From the NCBI RefSeq assembly GCF_022803015.1, contig NZ_JAFKON010000003.1, forward strand, positions 124,001-188,000: a DNA stretch of 64,000 nucleotides. The letters are read 5' to 3'. A program made the translations under genes and the position numbers. The notes beneath the pieces were generated by a model. It did not search any database, had not been told where the DNA came from, and worked only from the letters and a program-made list of their open reading frames with translations. This document shows positions 35,206 through 44,304 of this stretch, in pieces; the stretch's first letter is position 1, and every line of letters starts with the position of its first letter. This stretch comes from Arthrobacter humicola (GTDB taxonomy: Bacteria; Actinomycetota; Actinomycetes; Actinomycetales; Micrococcaceae).

Positions 35206-36992
35206 GCATGGACCTCTTCAGCGGGAAAGCTCTCTACAGTGAGGAAGCGCGCTACTTTGTCGATCAACGCAGTGAGGTAGTTGGCCTGATCCTGGGGACC
35301 CCATAGGGAGAGTTGCTGGTCGGCCGCGGTCGTGTAGTACTTCAGGAAGACGTTACGGGTGCAGGGCAGGATGTAGGCTCCATTCTGGTCGAGCTCGATT
35401 ACTTGTTCCCTTTTGAGGGCGAAGACCGCATTGTTCAGCTTGCTGTTGAGGTTGCGTTGGAGCAGTGCCAGGTTGCCGAGTCCGTGTGTGTCCTCATCGG
35501 TGGAGTCGGCGTCAGGAGCGCTGAACAACGTCAGGACCTGCCGGAAGATCAAGTCAAAACTCCGCTCATCGGTCTTACCGTCGGCCATGGCCAGATGTGC
35601 GTTAATCTTGTCGAGGAGCTCGTCTACATCGGCACGCTGATCTGGCGGCCAGTGAAAGTCTTTGATCTTCTTCTTGTGCGCCCGTAGCCAGTCTCGACGT
35701 TCGATCTCTTTCTCGAAGGCTTCGGAGTTCTGTGCGTGGATGTGTTCCAGCGACCAGTTATCGACGTAGGCGTGGAACGAGAAACGGCTCCCGATGTCGC
35801 TGCTGCCGAGCACCGTCTCGATATTCATAAGGAGCAGTACGTCGGCACACTTGCCGTTGTCCTTCCCGTAGCGCAAGAGGGAAACCTTGTCCGTAGTGAG
35901 ATCAAGGCGCTCGCGTGTTCGGTTAACGAGGGCCTTTTGAAAGACCGAGTGCGTCCGGGATCGGGATAAGTCGATGAGTTCTTGGATCGAGTCACCGACC
36001 TGTATGAGGTATCCGATGCGGTGGTAGAGATAGCGGTCTTGAAACCATCCTGTCAGTAGTCCGTGGCGCTCGACGACGTCGCGCCAGAAGGCGGTCGTTC
36101 CCCGCTTGGCGATGTCCTCCTGGACTTTGCTGAAGGTCCAGTAGCGGGGCCGTTCTCTTAGACCCACCTTCGGTGTCATGGACTCGAAGAGGAAGTCGAT
36201 GTGGGTCGATCTTTCGGTCGATGAGCGGGTGAGGAATGCCCAGAACTGCGGATCACGCAGATCCCTCTCGAACCCGTCCCATTGGGCAGCGATCTCGTCC
36301 TGTCGCCCCGGCTGGCCGCCGGTTGCGCCGCTGTTTGATAGCACCAGAGCCTTTATCAACTCCGAGTCCGTCAGCGGGATGCGATCACGGTTAAGGCGCG
36401 TGAAGAGTGCGGTGGCGTCGGTGCCTGGCGGCGCCTCGTACCAGATGACATAAACCCAGTTAGCAAGCGCTGTGTGGAAATTGATAGCGGCCTGTGTGGC
36501 GTTCGGCTGTTCGTCGAACCACTCTGCGATGACGTCGTACGCCTGGGCGATGTGGTAGTAGTCGATGTTCTCGTCACGGCGGGAGACATCGAGAGCCTCC
36601 AGGAATTCGCGGCTACCTTGTCGGGTTTCGTATGTGAGCAGATACTCCAACCTGGAGTCTGCGATTTTCGTGGCGACGTATGTCGTGATCAGGAACAGGG
36701 TTGTTAGGCGCTGCTGGCCGTCGACGAGTTCCCAGCTCCCATCATCGCGCTTTAACACGACGATCGGCTGGAGGTAGTAGTCGGTGGGCTCTCCCCTGCC
36801 GGCTTCGCGCTTGTGGGTCTTGACATCCTCCAGAAGTCGGCGCACTTCGTCGCGTCCCCACCGATAGCCGCGCTGGTAAGCGGCGACGAAGAACTCCCCC
36901 TGGATGAACGGCTTGTCGCCATCGCCCCTCATCACGAGCCGGGGCTCAATCGTCGCCTCCGATCGAGCTGGTTGGTCAGCGTGTTCTCCCAT
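35202..36992 (-). CDS. DUF262-DUF1524 (GmrSD-like) restriction protein
   Basis: A 596-residue protein with DUF262 motifs (VAAYQRGYRW near residue 36, ELVDGQQRLTTLF near 90, TRLNRDRIPLTDSE near 195) and a C-terminal DUF1524 HNH-type nuclease region (LEHIHAQN near 412, then HGLGNLALLQRNLNSKL). This is the GmrSD type IV restriction architecture, which cuts modified phage DNA using nucleotide hydrolysis. ATG 36992 was chosen because the frame upstream to 37298 is low in coding character and lacks homology. The stop overlaps the ATG of the following DUF262 gene. The signature His in EHI is kept; the Pro usual in EHIxP is replaced. Confidence 0.85.
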   Translation of the reverse strand: MGEHADQPARSEATIEPRLVMRGDGDKPFIQGEFFVAAYQRGYRWGRDEVRRLLEDVKTHKREAGRGEPTDYYLQPIVVLKRDDGSWELVDGQQRLTTLFLITTYVATKIADSRLEYLLTYETRQGSREFLEALDVSRRDENIDYYHIAQAYDVIAEWFDEQPNATQAAINFHTALANWVYVIWYEAPPGTDATALFTRLNRDRIPLTDSELIKALVLSNSGATGGQPGRQDEIAAQWDGFERDLRDPQFWAFLTRSSTERSTHIDFLFESMTPKVGLRERPRYWTFSKVQEDIAKRGTTAFWRDVVERHGLLTGWFQDRYLYHRIGYLIQVGDSIQELIDLSRSRTHSVFQKALVNRTRERLDLTTDKVSLLRYGKDNGKCADVLLLMNIETVLGSSDIGSRFSFHAYVDNWSLEHIHAQNSEAFEKEIERRDWLRAHKKKIKDFHWPPDQRADVDELLDKINAHLAMADGKTDERSFDLIFRQVLTLFSAPDADSTDEDTHGLGNLALLQRNLNSKLNNAVFALKREQVIELDQNGAYILPCTRNVFLKYYTTAADQQLSLWGPQDQANYLTALIDKVARFLTVESFPAEEVHA

Positions 36993-37312
36993 AAGAAGAC
37001 ACTCTAGTGGGATGCTATGACAGACTGCGGCGGTTGCGAGGTCGGGGGTCAGGGCGACGGGGATGCGCAGCACAAAGCTAAGTCCTGACAGAGCCGGCAG
37101 CGTCCAGATCCCCCGCACCGAAGTGCCCAGTCCCGCGCCGCAGAGCTTACCCGCGGGGTTCGCAGGCGTGTCAGGGCTTTCGTTTCCCGGCGTCCGGTCA
37201 AAGGTCCCATCGGAGACCGGTTCCGGACTTCGGCGTCTCCGACGCGCCGAGGGACATCGATAACTGCCACAAAAAGCCGCCAGCCGGAGTATCGGCACCT
37301 AAACTCTCAAAA
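36993..37312. other. Gene-free stretch upstream of the DUF262 operon
   Basis: About 320 bases with no convincing gene; the minus-strand frame here is an unlikely N-terminal extension of the DUF262-DUF1524 gene. It should hold that operon's promoter. The left flanking palindrome expected for junction repeat J2 was not found here. Confidence 0.35.
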
Positions 37313-37498
37313 GTCAATCCTTGTCAACAGAAGAATGACAAAAAGCCTCTGACCCGCGGAAACACTGTGCCCGAGGTGGGACTCGAACTGCATTCCAGCC
37401 CCTGCGAATACTGGGAAGAGGCGAAAACAAACGGGATCCGGAGCAGTCCGACCGATCTAGGACCCGATCCGACGCGAAAAGTGTTGACACTGTCAACA
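37313..37498 (-). repeat. Junction repeat J2 (right part only)
   Basis: Shorter copy of the junction element. Present: half-site TTGTCAACAG, a decayed hairpin region, the tRNA 3'-end reverse complement (37367-37388) and the right palindrome TGTTGACA-C-TGTCAACA (37482-37498). The left 300 bases seen in J1, J3, J4 and J5 are missing. Its palindrome arms match those of the left palindrome of J3. Confidence 0.75.
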
Positions 37499-37681
37499 GC
37501 CTGCTTTCGGCCCTTTCGGATAGCATTACTGTTTAGTTTTTGGACGGCCAGGGGGTAACCCCCCAGGCGAAAGAGCCTGCTCAGTCTCGTCTTCCGCATG
37601 GATGTGCGGGGCAGACTGCCGTATCGGAGGTCGTGCCCTGCACGGGTTTCATGGTTCTGGTCCGACTCCTGGTCCCCCTCG

Positions 37682-39091
37682 TCATGAGTTCGCGAGAGCT
37701 TCCGTTGCACGCTTGGCGATTGCGATGACGCGCTCGACAATCTCCCGATCGTCGAGCACGTCTTGGTAGCGAACTTGCCGACCGGCGTACGCCAGTACCA
37801 AGGCCCAGAACTCGCGTTCACTGGTCCGGCACTCACTGATCCAGTCATGGACACCACGGAACCAAAGTTCACAAGGGTGACCCTGCCCGAAGTCTCCTGT
37901 CGCGAAGGTCGATTCGATCTCGGAGACGCCCGGCCATGCTGCACCACGGATCGGCGAAGCTGGATGGACCAGAGTCGAGATGAGCATAGTGATTGGGTCT
38001 AGCGCGCCGGCCGCGAAGGCTTCGCTGTCGAAGTCAATGAGTACTGCCTGTCCGTTGTCGATCAGGACGTTCTCGGGGTGAAGATCGCCATGGCGAGGGC
38101 CTACTTGCGTAGTGACCGTGAGACTTCCGGCAGGCACTGAGATCCCGTAGGCGCCAAGAAGCTCTGACAGGCGCTCCCAGGCGATCAGAGGTTCGCAGAG
38201 ATCGGCCACGGTGAGCGTCCTTCGCTGTGCTACCACTCCGTGCAGAGCGTCCCAGACGGGCCGAGCAAGTTCTACTGCTTCGGCGGGTCGCTCGGCGATG
38301 ATATCCATGAGCGCGTACGGTGCCTCCCCGGCGACCTGCAGGACGTTGATGTAGCCTCCGGCCATCAACCCCGAGAGCGTCCGCACGGTAGCAGTGGTGT
38401 TTGCGCGCGGTAGGAGTTCGGGAAGGCCGCCAGACGAACCCGGAGACTTCACCCGCTTAGCGACAACTGTGGCAACACGACCTTCGGAACGGTTGATCTC
38501 ACACCGCCACACGCTCGCCTCAGTCAAGCCGCCGCCGAGTGAGGCTACTGCGATGGAAACGCCCCGGTAGTCAAAGGCGAGTCGACGAAGGACTCTCTTG
38601 TCTAGTTCGTTTAGTGGGTCGCTCCCGAATGGCGTGATGATCTCGATGTCGTCAAGTGATTGCAGTAGCCGGCGGAACTGTACGACGTGCTCCTTGAACT
38701 CTAAGGACTGGTCCTTCTCGAGGACTGTGACTCTGTCGATGGGGTGGCCGTCCTGCGCCGGAAGCTGCCCACCTCCTTGCAACGACTCCTGGATGTGGCG
38801 GATGGTCGCGAAGCCGGTGAATACGACGAGCCTGGCATCGGTGTGGTTCGAGCGGACCTCCTTGAGGAGTTCATCGCCAAACTCGTCGGTCGCAGGCTCA
38901 CCTGCCTTCACCGGGAGTCGGCGGTCCAGTACGAACAGGTCGATCAGGTCTGTAGATGTCCGGAGGTAGTCGCGCGCGGGAGCAATCGAGTTGAAGCTCC
39001 GGACAATGAAGCCAGCCGACTCAAGTACAACTTCGGAAAATTCTGCCTGCTGAGGATCGTCCTCGATGAGCACTGCGGTCGGGTTAGCCAT
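37682..39091 (-). CDS. Response-regulator receiver fused to an aminoglycoside-phosphotransferase-like kinase
   Basis: A 469-residue two-part protein. Residues 1-150 are a receiver: acidic EDD at 10-12, phospho-acceptor Asp56 in FVLDRRLP, a Thr in VVFTGFA and Lys in VLEKD. The C-terminal domain (about 190-460) is a phosphotransferase fold with the Brenner-type catalytic RHGDLHPENVLID and metal-binding LIDFDSEAF. No DNA-binding domain is present, so the output would be phosphorylation of a small molecule or protein rather than transcription. The start overlaps the end of the histidine-kinase gene by eight bases; the three genes 41803-37682 form one operon. Effector identity is inferred. Confidence 0.82.
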   Translation of the reverse strand: MANPTAVLIEDDPQQAEFSEVVLESAGFIVRSFNSIAPARDYLRTSTDLIDLFVLDRRLPVKAGEPATDEFGDELLKEVRSNHTDARLVVFTGFATIRHIQESLQGGGQLPAQDGHPIDRVTVLEKDQSLEFKEHVVQFRRLLQSLDDIEIITPFGSDPLNELDKRVLRRLAFDYRGVSIAVASLGGGLTEASVWRCEINRSEGRVATVVAKRVKSPGSSGGLPELLPRANTTATVRTLSGLMAGGYINVLQVAGEAPYALMDIIAERPAEAVELARPVWDALHGVVAQRRTLTVADLCEPLIAWERLSELLGAYGISVPAGSLTVTTQVGPRHGDLHPENVLIDNGQAVLIDFDSEAFAAGALDPITMLISTLVHPASPIRGAAWPGVSEIESTFATGDFGQGHPCELWFRGVHDWISECRTSEREFWALVLAYAGRQVRYQDVLDDREIVERVIAIAKRATEALANS

Positions 39092-39974
39092 GAGGGCGTG
39101 GTCCGCTCAGGGAGAAGGACGCCGTGCCGCTGACACCGTCGAGCGTGATGGAAAGTCCGAGTCGGGCTGCCACAGTCTTGATCAACGACAGCCCCTGACC
39201 TTGGTGAGCCATCTTGGATGAGCTCCCCACGTCGACGACGTCCGCGAGGGCGAACCGGTCGCCCTTAAACGGATTGGTAACTCTAACCCAATAGCTTTGG
39301 TCTGTGAAACCCCAGGTAATCTGGGCGGCCGGTTTTCCGGTCGCCTCGATCGAGGCGTCGATCGCGTTCTGGAAGACGTTCGAGAGCAACATCGAAAATA
39401 ATCCTTCGTCTGTTTCAATGTCGAGGCTGGCTTCGTCTGCAGAGGGCGCGACTGTGGGCGCGGTGCGGGTGTCTGGCCAGTTCTCGGACAAGATGTGCGG
39501 GAGGCTCAGACGGTGGAGGTTCAGTTCCTCATTGGATTTGATAATCGCGACTAGCCCGTCGATCCGACGCTGAAGCTTACGAACGGCATCGTTGGTCTTG
39601 CTGGTTCCAAAGGACTCGATCTCGCTGTCGGCCGCAAGTCTTATCCATCCCACTGCCGGCGACAGTTCGTGCCTGACCAGAGCTGCGACGTCGACGTGCT
39701 CCGGCGCGGTTGCATTGCTCCTTGCTGGTACATCAGTCGCCTGCAACGCTGCAGAAGAGCCTCCGCGCATCGTGTCACTCAGTCTCTGCCGTGATTCCAA
39801 GACCTGAAGCAGTAAACGGCGCACCTGTGGAACTGTCTCGGTCTGGAGAGCATTCATCAGCGCTCGGGTGGTGATCGCCTGTGGATGCTGGATGAGCCAG
39901 CCTGCCGCCCTTGCGCGATTGCTTGGAGCCGTCGACCCGAGGCCCTGTAGTTCGTCCGGCGTTTCGGCTGTCAT
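39084..39974 (-). CDS. Soluble histidine kinase with N-terminal HEAT-like helices
   Basis: A 296-residue kinase without transmembrane segments. N-terminal helices (about 15-65, ARAAGWLIQHPQAITTRALM and VRRLLLQVLESR) look HEAT-like. The likely phospho-His is in VRHELSPAVGW (about 105). The HATPase has an N box SNVFQNAIDAS and a G box with GQGLSLIKTVAARLG. Cytoplasmic location fits an intracellular signal, perhaps passed by the ATPase encoded just upstream (ATGA overlap). Its partner receiver is the next gene. This layout recalls the Detocs defence systems (kinase plus receiver-effector) but is not identical to them. Confidence 0.82.
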   Translation of the reverse strand: MTAETPDELQGLGSTAPSNRARAAGWLIQHPQAITTRALMNALQTETVPQVRRLLLQVLESRQRLSDTMRGGSSAALQATDVPARSNATAPEHVDVAALVRHELSPAVGWIRLAADSEIESFGTSKTNDAVRKLQRRIDGLVAIIKSNEELNLHRLSLPHILSENWPDTRTAPTVAPSADEASLDIETDEGLFSMLLSNVFQNAIDASIEATGKPAAQITWGFTDQSYWVRVTNPFKGDRFALADVVDVGSSSKMAHQGQGLSLIKTVAARLGLSITLDGVSGTASFSLSGPRPHG

Positions 39975-41803
39975 CCCAAGCCGCCATGCTCGGTATAAAA
40001 GGCCGAGCGGTGGGCGAACGCCTCACGCCCGCCCTCCATTAGTCGCGTGATCCTATCGACGACGACGTCTGAATCGATCGCCCCCTTGACGTCAACTCTT
40101 CCTACTTTGCCATCACTGCCTAGAACAACAACGTTGTTAGCGGAGCCGAGCACCGGGATATTGGCGTTGTGCGTGGCGACAATCGTTTGGGCGCCACCTT
40201 GTCGGCGTGCGTTAAGGCCGCTCACGACATTGGCGACCAAGAAGGCATTGTCCAGGTGATCTTCAGGCTGGTCAAGAATCAGGGTGCGTTCCTGTTCGGA
40301 AAGAATGATCGGCAGGGTCACGGCGCACTTCTGGCCTGTTGAGAGCGCATCAACGCTCTTGTCAACCGATCCATCCCGCAGACGGAAGTCAACGCTGTCT
40401 GTCAGGCGAATGCTGCCCAACCCTTGAAGAAGATCCCGCTCATTCAGGTTCTCAATCAGCCTATGCGCTCGATCCTCAGCGATGTCGCTTACAGCGGCCA
40501 GGCCTGTGGCATCCCCGCTTTCGACCATCTCCAAGAGCTGCCTCGGCAGTACACGCTCCGCTACAGCATCAATCAGCGTCGCGCGGGTACTACTCCCACG
40601 GAGCGATTCTTGCAGGAACTTTCGGAAGGCGCTTGCATCCGCCAGGTGGTCTACGACCACCACAACGTTGTTAGCGATCTGTGCGGTTGTCGAGCGCGCA
40701 ACAGCGGCTCTCGCGTTGTAAAGGGCCTCTTCCGCTTGCTCGACGGCATCAAGCATCCGCCCTCGGCGCTCCAAGAGACCTGCATACCGGGACTCCAGCT
40801 CGCGCACGGCGGCGTCGTTCTCATCGAGTGCACGGAGCGCGGTGTCAACGTTCCTTAGCTGCGCGGTGATCTGACCGAGCCCCGCCTCCGCTTCTTCGAG
40901 TTCTTCCCTGATCGGGGCTGCGGCTTCGCGAGCACCTATGTTCAGCTCTCGGGTTTCTGCTTCAGCGGTGTCGAGATTAGCTCGGGCCGCAAGGAGTGCC
41001 GCAGTGACATTTTCCGAGAGGCCCACGGCCTGGCTGAGCGCGTCACGTACTGCTGGCACTTGCGACAAGGACGCTGCACGCTCTGTCGCAACGACCAGCC
41101 GGTCGAGCGCGCGTTGGTGGGAGACCATCAACTCGGTGACCTCGCCGCGAACTGCTTCGATGCGCTCTAGGTCCTGTCCACTTGAGATGACTCTCTCCTC
41201 CGCCTGTCGGAGGAGATCGCGTTGCTCGGAAAGCTGGGCGGTGCTTCCTCCAAGTAGAGCCGTTTCCTGCGACAAGAACAGGTTTCGGTCTACGGCGAGC
41301 CGATCACGCTTCTTCGACTCCTCTCGGCGTTGGTCCAACTCTGCTCGCACATCGAAGACGTCGCCAGTCAACACTTCGATCCCGCCGAGGTCAGGAAGCT
41401 CGTTGACCGCGCCAGTACGTAGGTCCAGAAGGTTGAGCCGACTGGGCGCGTCGGATGCGATCTCCTCAAGCTCGTTCTGCCCCAAAACAAGTACCGATTT
41501 AGAGAGGTCGAGTCGCTGACCTCCACCCTTCGCATCAACCACTAGATGACGGCCACCGTCGTCAGACTCCACGTCAACGATGACCTCGCCAGTGCCAAGC
41601 ACGGCATCAAGGAATGCTTGTCGGCTGCGGACAGCAGCAACGCTCTGCTCGGCGTGCTGCGCGCCCACGGCGTGGCGAAGTAGCTCCAAGAACGTGGTCT
41701 TGCCCGCGCCTCGGGGTCCGACGATAACATTCAGTCCTTGATCCAGCGATACGTCCAGCCCGTTGAGGAAGCCGCCGGTCACCCGGATGCGTGAAATCCA
41801 CAT
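39971..41803 (-). CDS. SMC/RecF-like coiled-coil ATPase
   Basis: A 610-residue ATPase. N-terminal Walker A VGPRGAGKTTFLELL, a central coiled-coil-rich segment of roughly 270 residues (many E/R/A/L heptads), then an ABC-type signature ALSTGQKCAV, Walker B LILDQPEDHLDN and VATHNANIPV. This matches SMC/RecF/SbcC-like ATPases of defence and repair systems. ATG 41803 is preferred to a longer frame because the fold starts at once (MWISRIRVTGG) and AGGAAGG precedes it by 6 bases. First gene of the ATPase / histidine kinase / receiver-kinase operon; it is the likely sensor of DNA state or phage (inference). Confidence 0.85.
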   Translation of the reverse strand: MWISRIRVTGGFLNGLDVSLDQGLNVIVGPRGAGKTTFLELLRHAVGAQHAEQSVAAVRSRQAFLDAVLGTGEVIVDVESDDGGRHLVVDAKGGGQRLDLSKSVLVLGQNELEEIASDAPSRLNLLDLRTGAVNELPDLGGIEVLTGDVFDVRAELDQRREESKKRDRLAVDRNLFLSQETALLGGSTAQLSEQRDLLRQAEERVISSGQDLERIEAVRGEVTELMVSHQRALDRLVVATERAASLSQVPAVRDALSQAVGLSENVTAALLAARANLDTAEAETRELNIGAREAAAPIREELEEAEAGLGQITAQLRNVDTALRALDENDAAVRELESRYAGLLERRGRMLDAVEQAEEALYNARAAVARSTTAQIANNVVVVVDHLADASAFRKFLQESLRGSSTRATLIDAVAERVLPRQLLEMVESGDATGLAAVSDIAEDRAHRLIENLNERDLLQGLGSIRLTDSVDFRLRDGSVDKSVDALSTGQKCAVTLPIILSEQERTLILDQPEDHLDNAFLVANVVSGLNARRQGGAQTIVATHNANIPVLGSANNVVVLGSDGKVGRVDVKGAIDSDVVVDRITRLMEGGREAFAHRSAFYTEHGGLG

Positions 41804-42249
41804 AGATAGCCTTCCTCTTGTTTCGAAGCAAACGAGGCCCCCCGCATGCAGCAGCCCGGTGACCAACACTACCGGCCAGCCACGGCCAGAGCCCGATTGC
41901 GGCACGCGGGTGGCTCGAGTCAACGGACCGTACATCTGGTCTCCGACGGGATGTACACCACGATCGGCTGGAATCACGAGCGGCAGCGCACCGTAACGTT
42001 GGAAACCTCTGCCTGAATGGCAGACCAGAGTACTGGATCCTATCCTGGTGCCGATGCGCTCGCGCGACCCCAGATACGTCACCGTCGCGCTGTCCTCGAG
42101 CAACACTTTCCATGTCGCCGGAGAGCAACGGAAACGTGCGCTCCGCCGGACTGCGGCCTCTTCGAACGCGCGGATACCGGTCGGCTCCATCCAGTAACCC
42201 GACGCTGAGGCGTTCCTACCGCAAGTCTTGAAAGCGTTCCAGTCACTAG
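41804..42249. other. Gene-free stretch upstream of the ATPase operon
   Basis: About 445 bases between the ATPase start and the truncated gene at 42250. Presumably contains the promoter of the three-gene operon on the minus strand. Frames here lack codon bias; no gene, hairpin or repeat recognised. Confidence 0.35.
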
Positions 42250-42760
42250 CTACGCCTGTTCGGACTCTGCAACTTCAAGGATGTCTTCATGCCGTAGCCG
42301 CCGGATTGGACGTCGCGCGGGAATGGAGTTCACCCGCGCTGAGGCCGTCGATCCGTAATCATGCACGGTGAGCAGTGGCTGCGGCGGAAGCATGTTCATT
42401 GAATCCAATGATGGGTGACCGGGACGGGCCGCGACCCAGTCGATCGCCGAGCTGGTCATGAGCCGGTTGAGTTCCTCTGCGAATGAATGTGCTTCCGCCC
42501 CGGTGAGCTGGACCTCGCTGGAAAAGTTGGGGCGACCCCGAGGACCGTATGCCAACAGAACAGCTGGCGTGACCGGGAGCATGATGAGCTCGGCATTGGC
42601 GAACCCGCGACCGCCTTTCAGACGTACAAAACCTTCTAACGTCAGGTCTTTCTTCGACTCACCGCGCTTGACTGATTCGTCCTGTTTGACCTCGATAGGC
42701 ACTGTCTCGTCTCCGATGATCAGGAGTGGCTTGTCGAGGTGGATAAGCGACGTAGAACGA
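42250..42760 (-). pseudogene. 5'-truncated hypothetical gene interrupted by IS110 debris
   Basis: The minus-strand frame is protein-like from about 42760 to its stop: LIHLDKPLLIIGDETVP, IEVKQDESVKRGESKKDLT, LEGFVRLKGGRGFANAELIM, and a basic C-terminus with RRPIRRLRHEDILEV. Upstream of about 42760 the same frame runs antisense through an IS110 transposase fragment, so the true N-terminus has been lost. No family recognised; IEVKQ recalls a PD-(D/E)XK E-x-K but is not sufficient. Confidence 0.55.
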
Positions 42761-42765
42761 CTCTG

Positions 42766-42896
42766 ACCATGCTCTGCGGCTTCGACGACGACCTGGCCAA
42801 ACAGGCCACCGCGACGTCGAACCGGATCCGAGGCCTGCTGACCCAGATCCACCCGGCACTGGAGCGTGTCCTTGGCCCGCGCCTGGACCAGGCGCA
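42766..42896 (+). mobile_element. IS110-family transposase fragment
   Basis: About 43 residues on the plus strand, GFDDDLAKQATATSNRIRG then LLTQIHPALERVLGPRLD, match the middle of IS110-type transposases (usually about 400 residues). Sequence before and after is unrelated, so this is an internal fragment left by an old insertion. It truncates the gene at 42250-42760. Confidence 0.75.
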
Positions 42897-42943
42897 TCGT
42901 CTTAGTGTCCTGCGCCTTCGTAACGAGGTCGATCCCAGCCGCC

Positions 42944-42973
42944 GTTGGCCAATTGTGTGAGCAATTGGCCAAC
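42944..42973. repeat. 12-bp-arm palindrome next to IS110 fragment
   Basis: Inverted repeat GTTGGCCAATTG / CAATTGGCCAAC with loop TGTGAG. It lies about 50 bases beyond the IS110 fragment. It may be an operator or a stem-loop; no T-run follows. Confidence 0.5.
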
Positions 42974-43015
42974 TACCGTGCCACGGCGACTCCGATAGCC
43001 CGCAATCGGTGACGT

Positions 43016-43045
43016 GAAGTCCCATCGTGGCTGCTATGGGACTTC
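43016..43045. repeat. 10-bp-arm hairpin GAAGTCCCAT/ATGGGACTTC
   Basis: Inverted repeat with arms 43016-43025 and 43036-43045 and a ten-base loop. Located in the 280-base gap between IS110 debris and the EcsC-like gene; possible terminator or insertion-element end. No T-run. Confidence 0.4.
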
Positions 43046-43252
43046 CCTCCCCCGCGTTTCCGAATATCTGCGGACCTTCAGCAGGACTTGTGGGAAGGCG
43101 ACCGTGTTGGACGCTCCGCTGGACGAGGTCAGGTGCAGCGATGAGGATCTCCCGCCACGGACAGTCGCACGTCCGGAGACGACTATCAGCCGGCGGGGGG
43201 TTCTTTCATCTGTCGACGAGTAGACTCTGGGTTCCCTAATAGAAATCATTGA

Positions 43253-44044
43253 GTGATGTCCAGAGAGCGCTGGGGCATTAAGGAGAGCGGATTGACGCAG
43301 CGACGCAGCGGACGGCGACCCGCAGCCAAGCCCAAGGGCACCATCGAGCCATTTACGAGGCGGACAGTTGAGCTCGCCCTGAAGACGCAGGCTGACGACG
43401 CAATCGAATATGTGAATTGGCTGCGACAGGAACATCCCGGCCACTCCCAGGCTGACCTTGTCAGGAAACTTGAAACCAAGTTCTGGAAAGACGCGCGTCA
43501 GATCGGTCGAGAATCGGGCGCCGCAGGCACGCCCCGGAACACAATAGGGGCCGATTCGACCGGCACGGAAACTCTGGAGGCAGCCGTCTTCTTTGTCCTC
43601 GCCGTCGCTGAAGCCAATAGTTCACCCCACTCAGAACTGAGGTACCGTGAGGAACTTGTTCGGTCCGTCCTCCTCGCGAAGGGCACCGACAAGGCCATCC
43701 AGGCCCTGGCCTCACGAACAGCGCCGCACTGGGCAGGGAAGGTTGTGGCCAAAATCCCCGAGGCCGCGTACAAGCCAATCAACAATGTCATGGGCCCCGA
43801 CTTCATCGTCAAGTCGGGCCAATCAGGCGTCATCGTGATCGACGAGGTGGCCGAACGCGGGGTAGGTGCCGGAATTGGTCTGGCAACCAACACCGCCTTC
43901 GCATGGTGGGTTATCCGTGCCAGCCGCCGTGCCTTCAAGCGCCCCGACTCTGCCGTAGCCGACCTCGGTGTTGTCATTATCGAAGAAGACGTTATCGATC
44001 CCGACGAGGTCGTGGAAGGAAAGGCCGGACCGGGCCGCGGCTGA
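43253..44044 (+). CDS. EcsC-like hypothetical protein
   Basis: A 263-residue protein. A basic N-terminus, then helices AIEYVNWLRQEHPG and LVRKLETKFWKDAR, a central alanine-rich helix, and near residue 210 the glycine-rich amphipathic segment ERGVGAGIGLATNTAFAWW followed by VIRASRRAF. This order resembles EcsC-family proteins, which peripherally associate with membranes. Start GTG 43253 or ATG 43256. Plus-strand gene in an otherwise minus-strand module; no link to neighbours is visible. Family call is tentative. Confidence 0.5.
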   Translation: MMSRERWGIKESGLTQRRSGRRPAAKPKGTIEPFTRRTVELALKTQADDAIEYVNWLRQEHPGHSQADLVRKLETKFWKDARQIGRESGAAGTPRNTIGADSTGTETLEAAVFFVLAVAEANSSPHSELRYREELVRSVLLAKGTDKAIQALASRTAPHWAGKVVAKIPEAAYKPINNVMGPDFIVKSGQSGVIVIDEVAERGVGAGIGLATNTAFAWWVIRASRRAFKRPDSAVADLGVVIIEEDVIDPDEVVEGKAGPGRG

Positions 44045-44304
44045 GAATCCGTCCTAGCCGCTGGTGACGGCCCGCGTCTGATCCGAACCTATGAGGGCAT
44101 GACACTCCGGATTGACGTCGCAGACCTTGGCATCACGCCCAGAGCCTTGGCCCACTCGGCCACAGTAATTGCGCCGCTGGTATTAGCACGCGTCTCGCTC
44201 AGTGACATGAATTAGACCCTTCGAGGTGGCATTTTCCAGATCCTATGCGCCAACTCTGGCGGACTCCGTTAGCTCCGCCGGACCGTGAATCCACTGTGGA
44301 CTGC

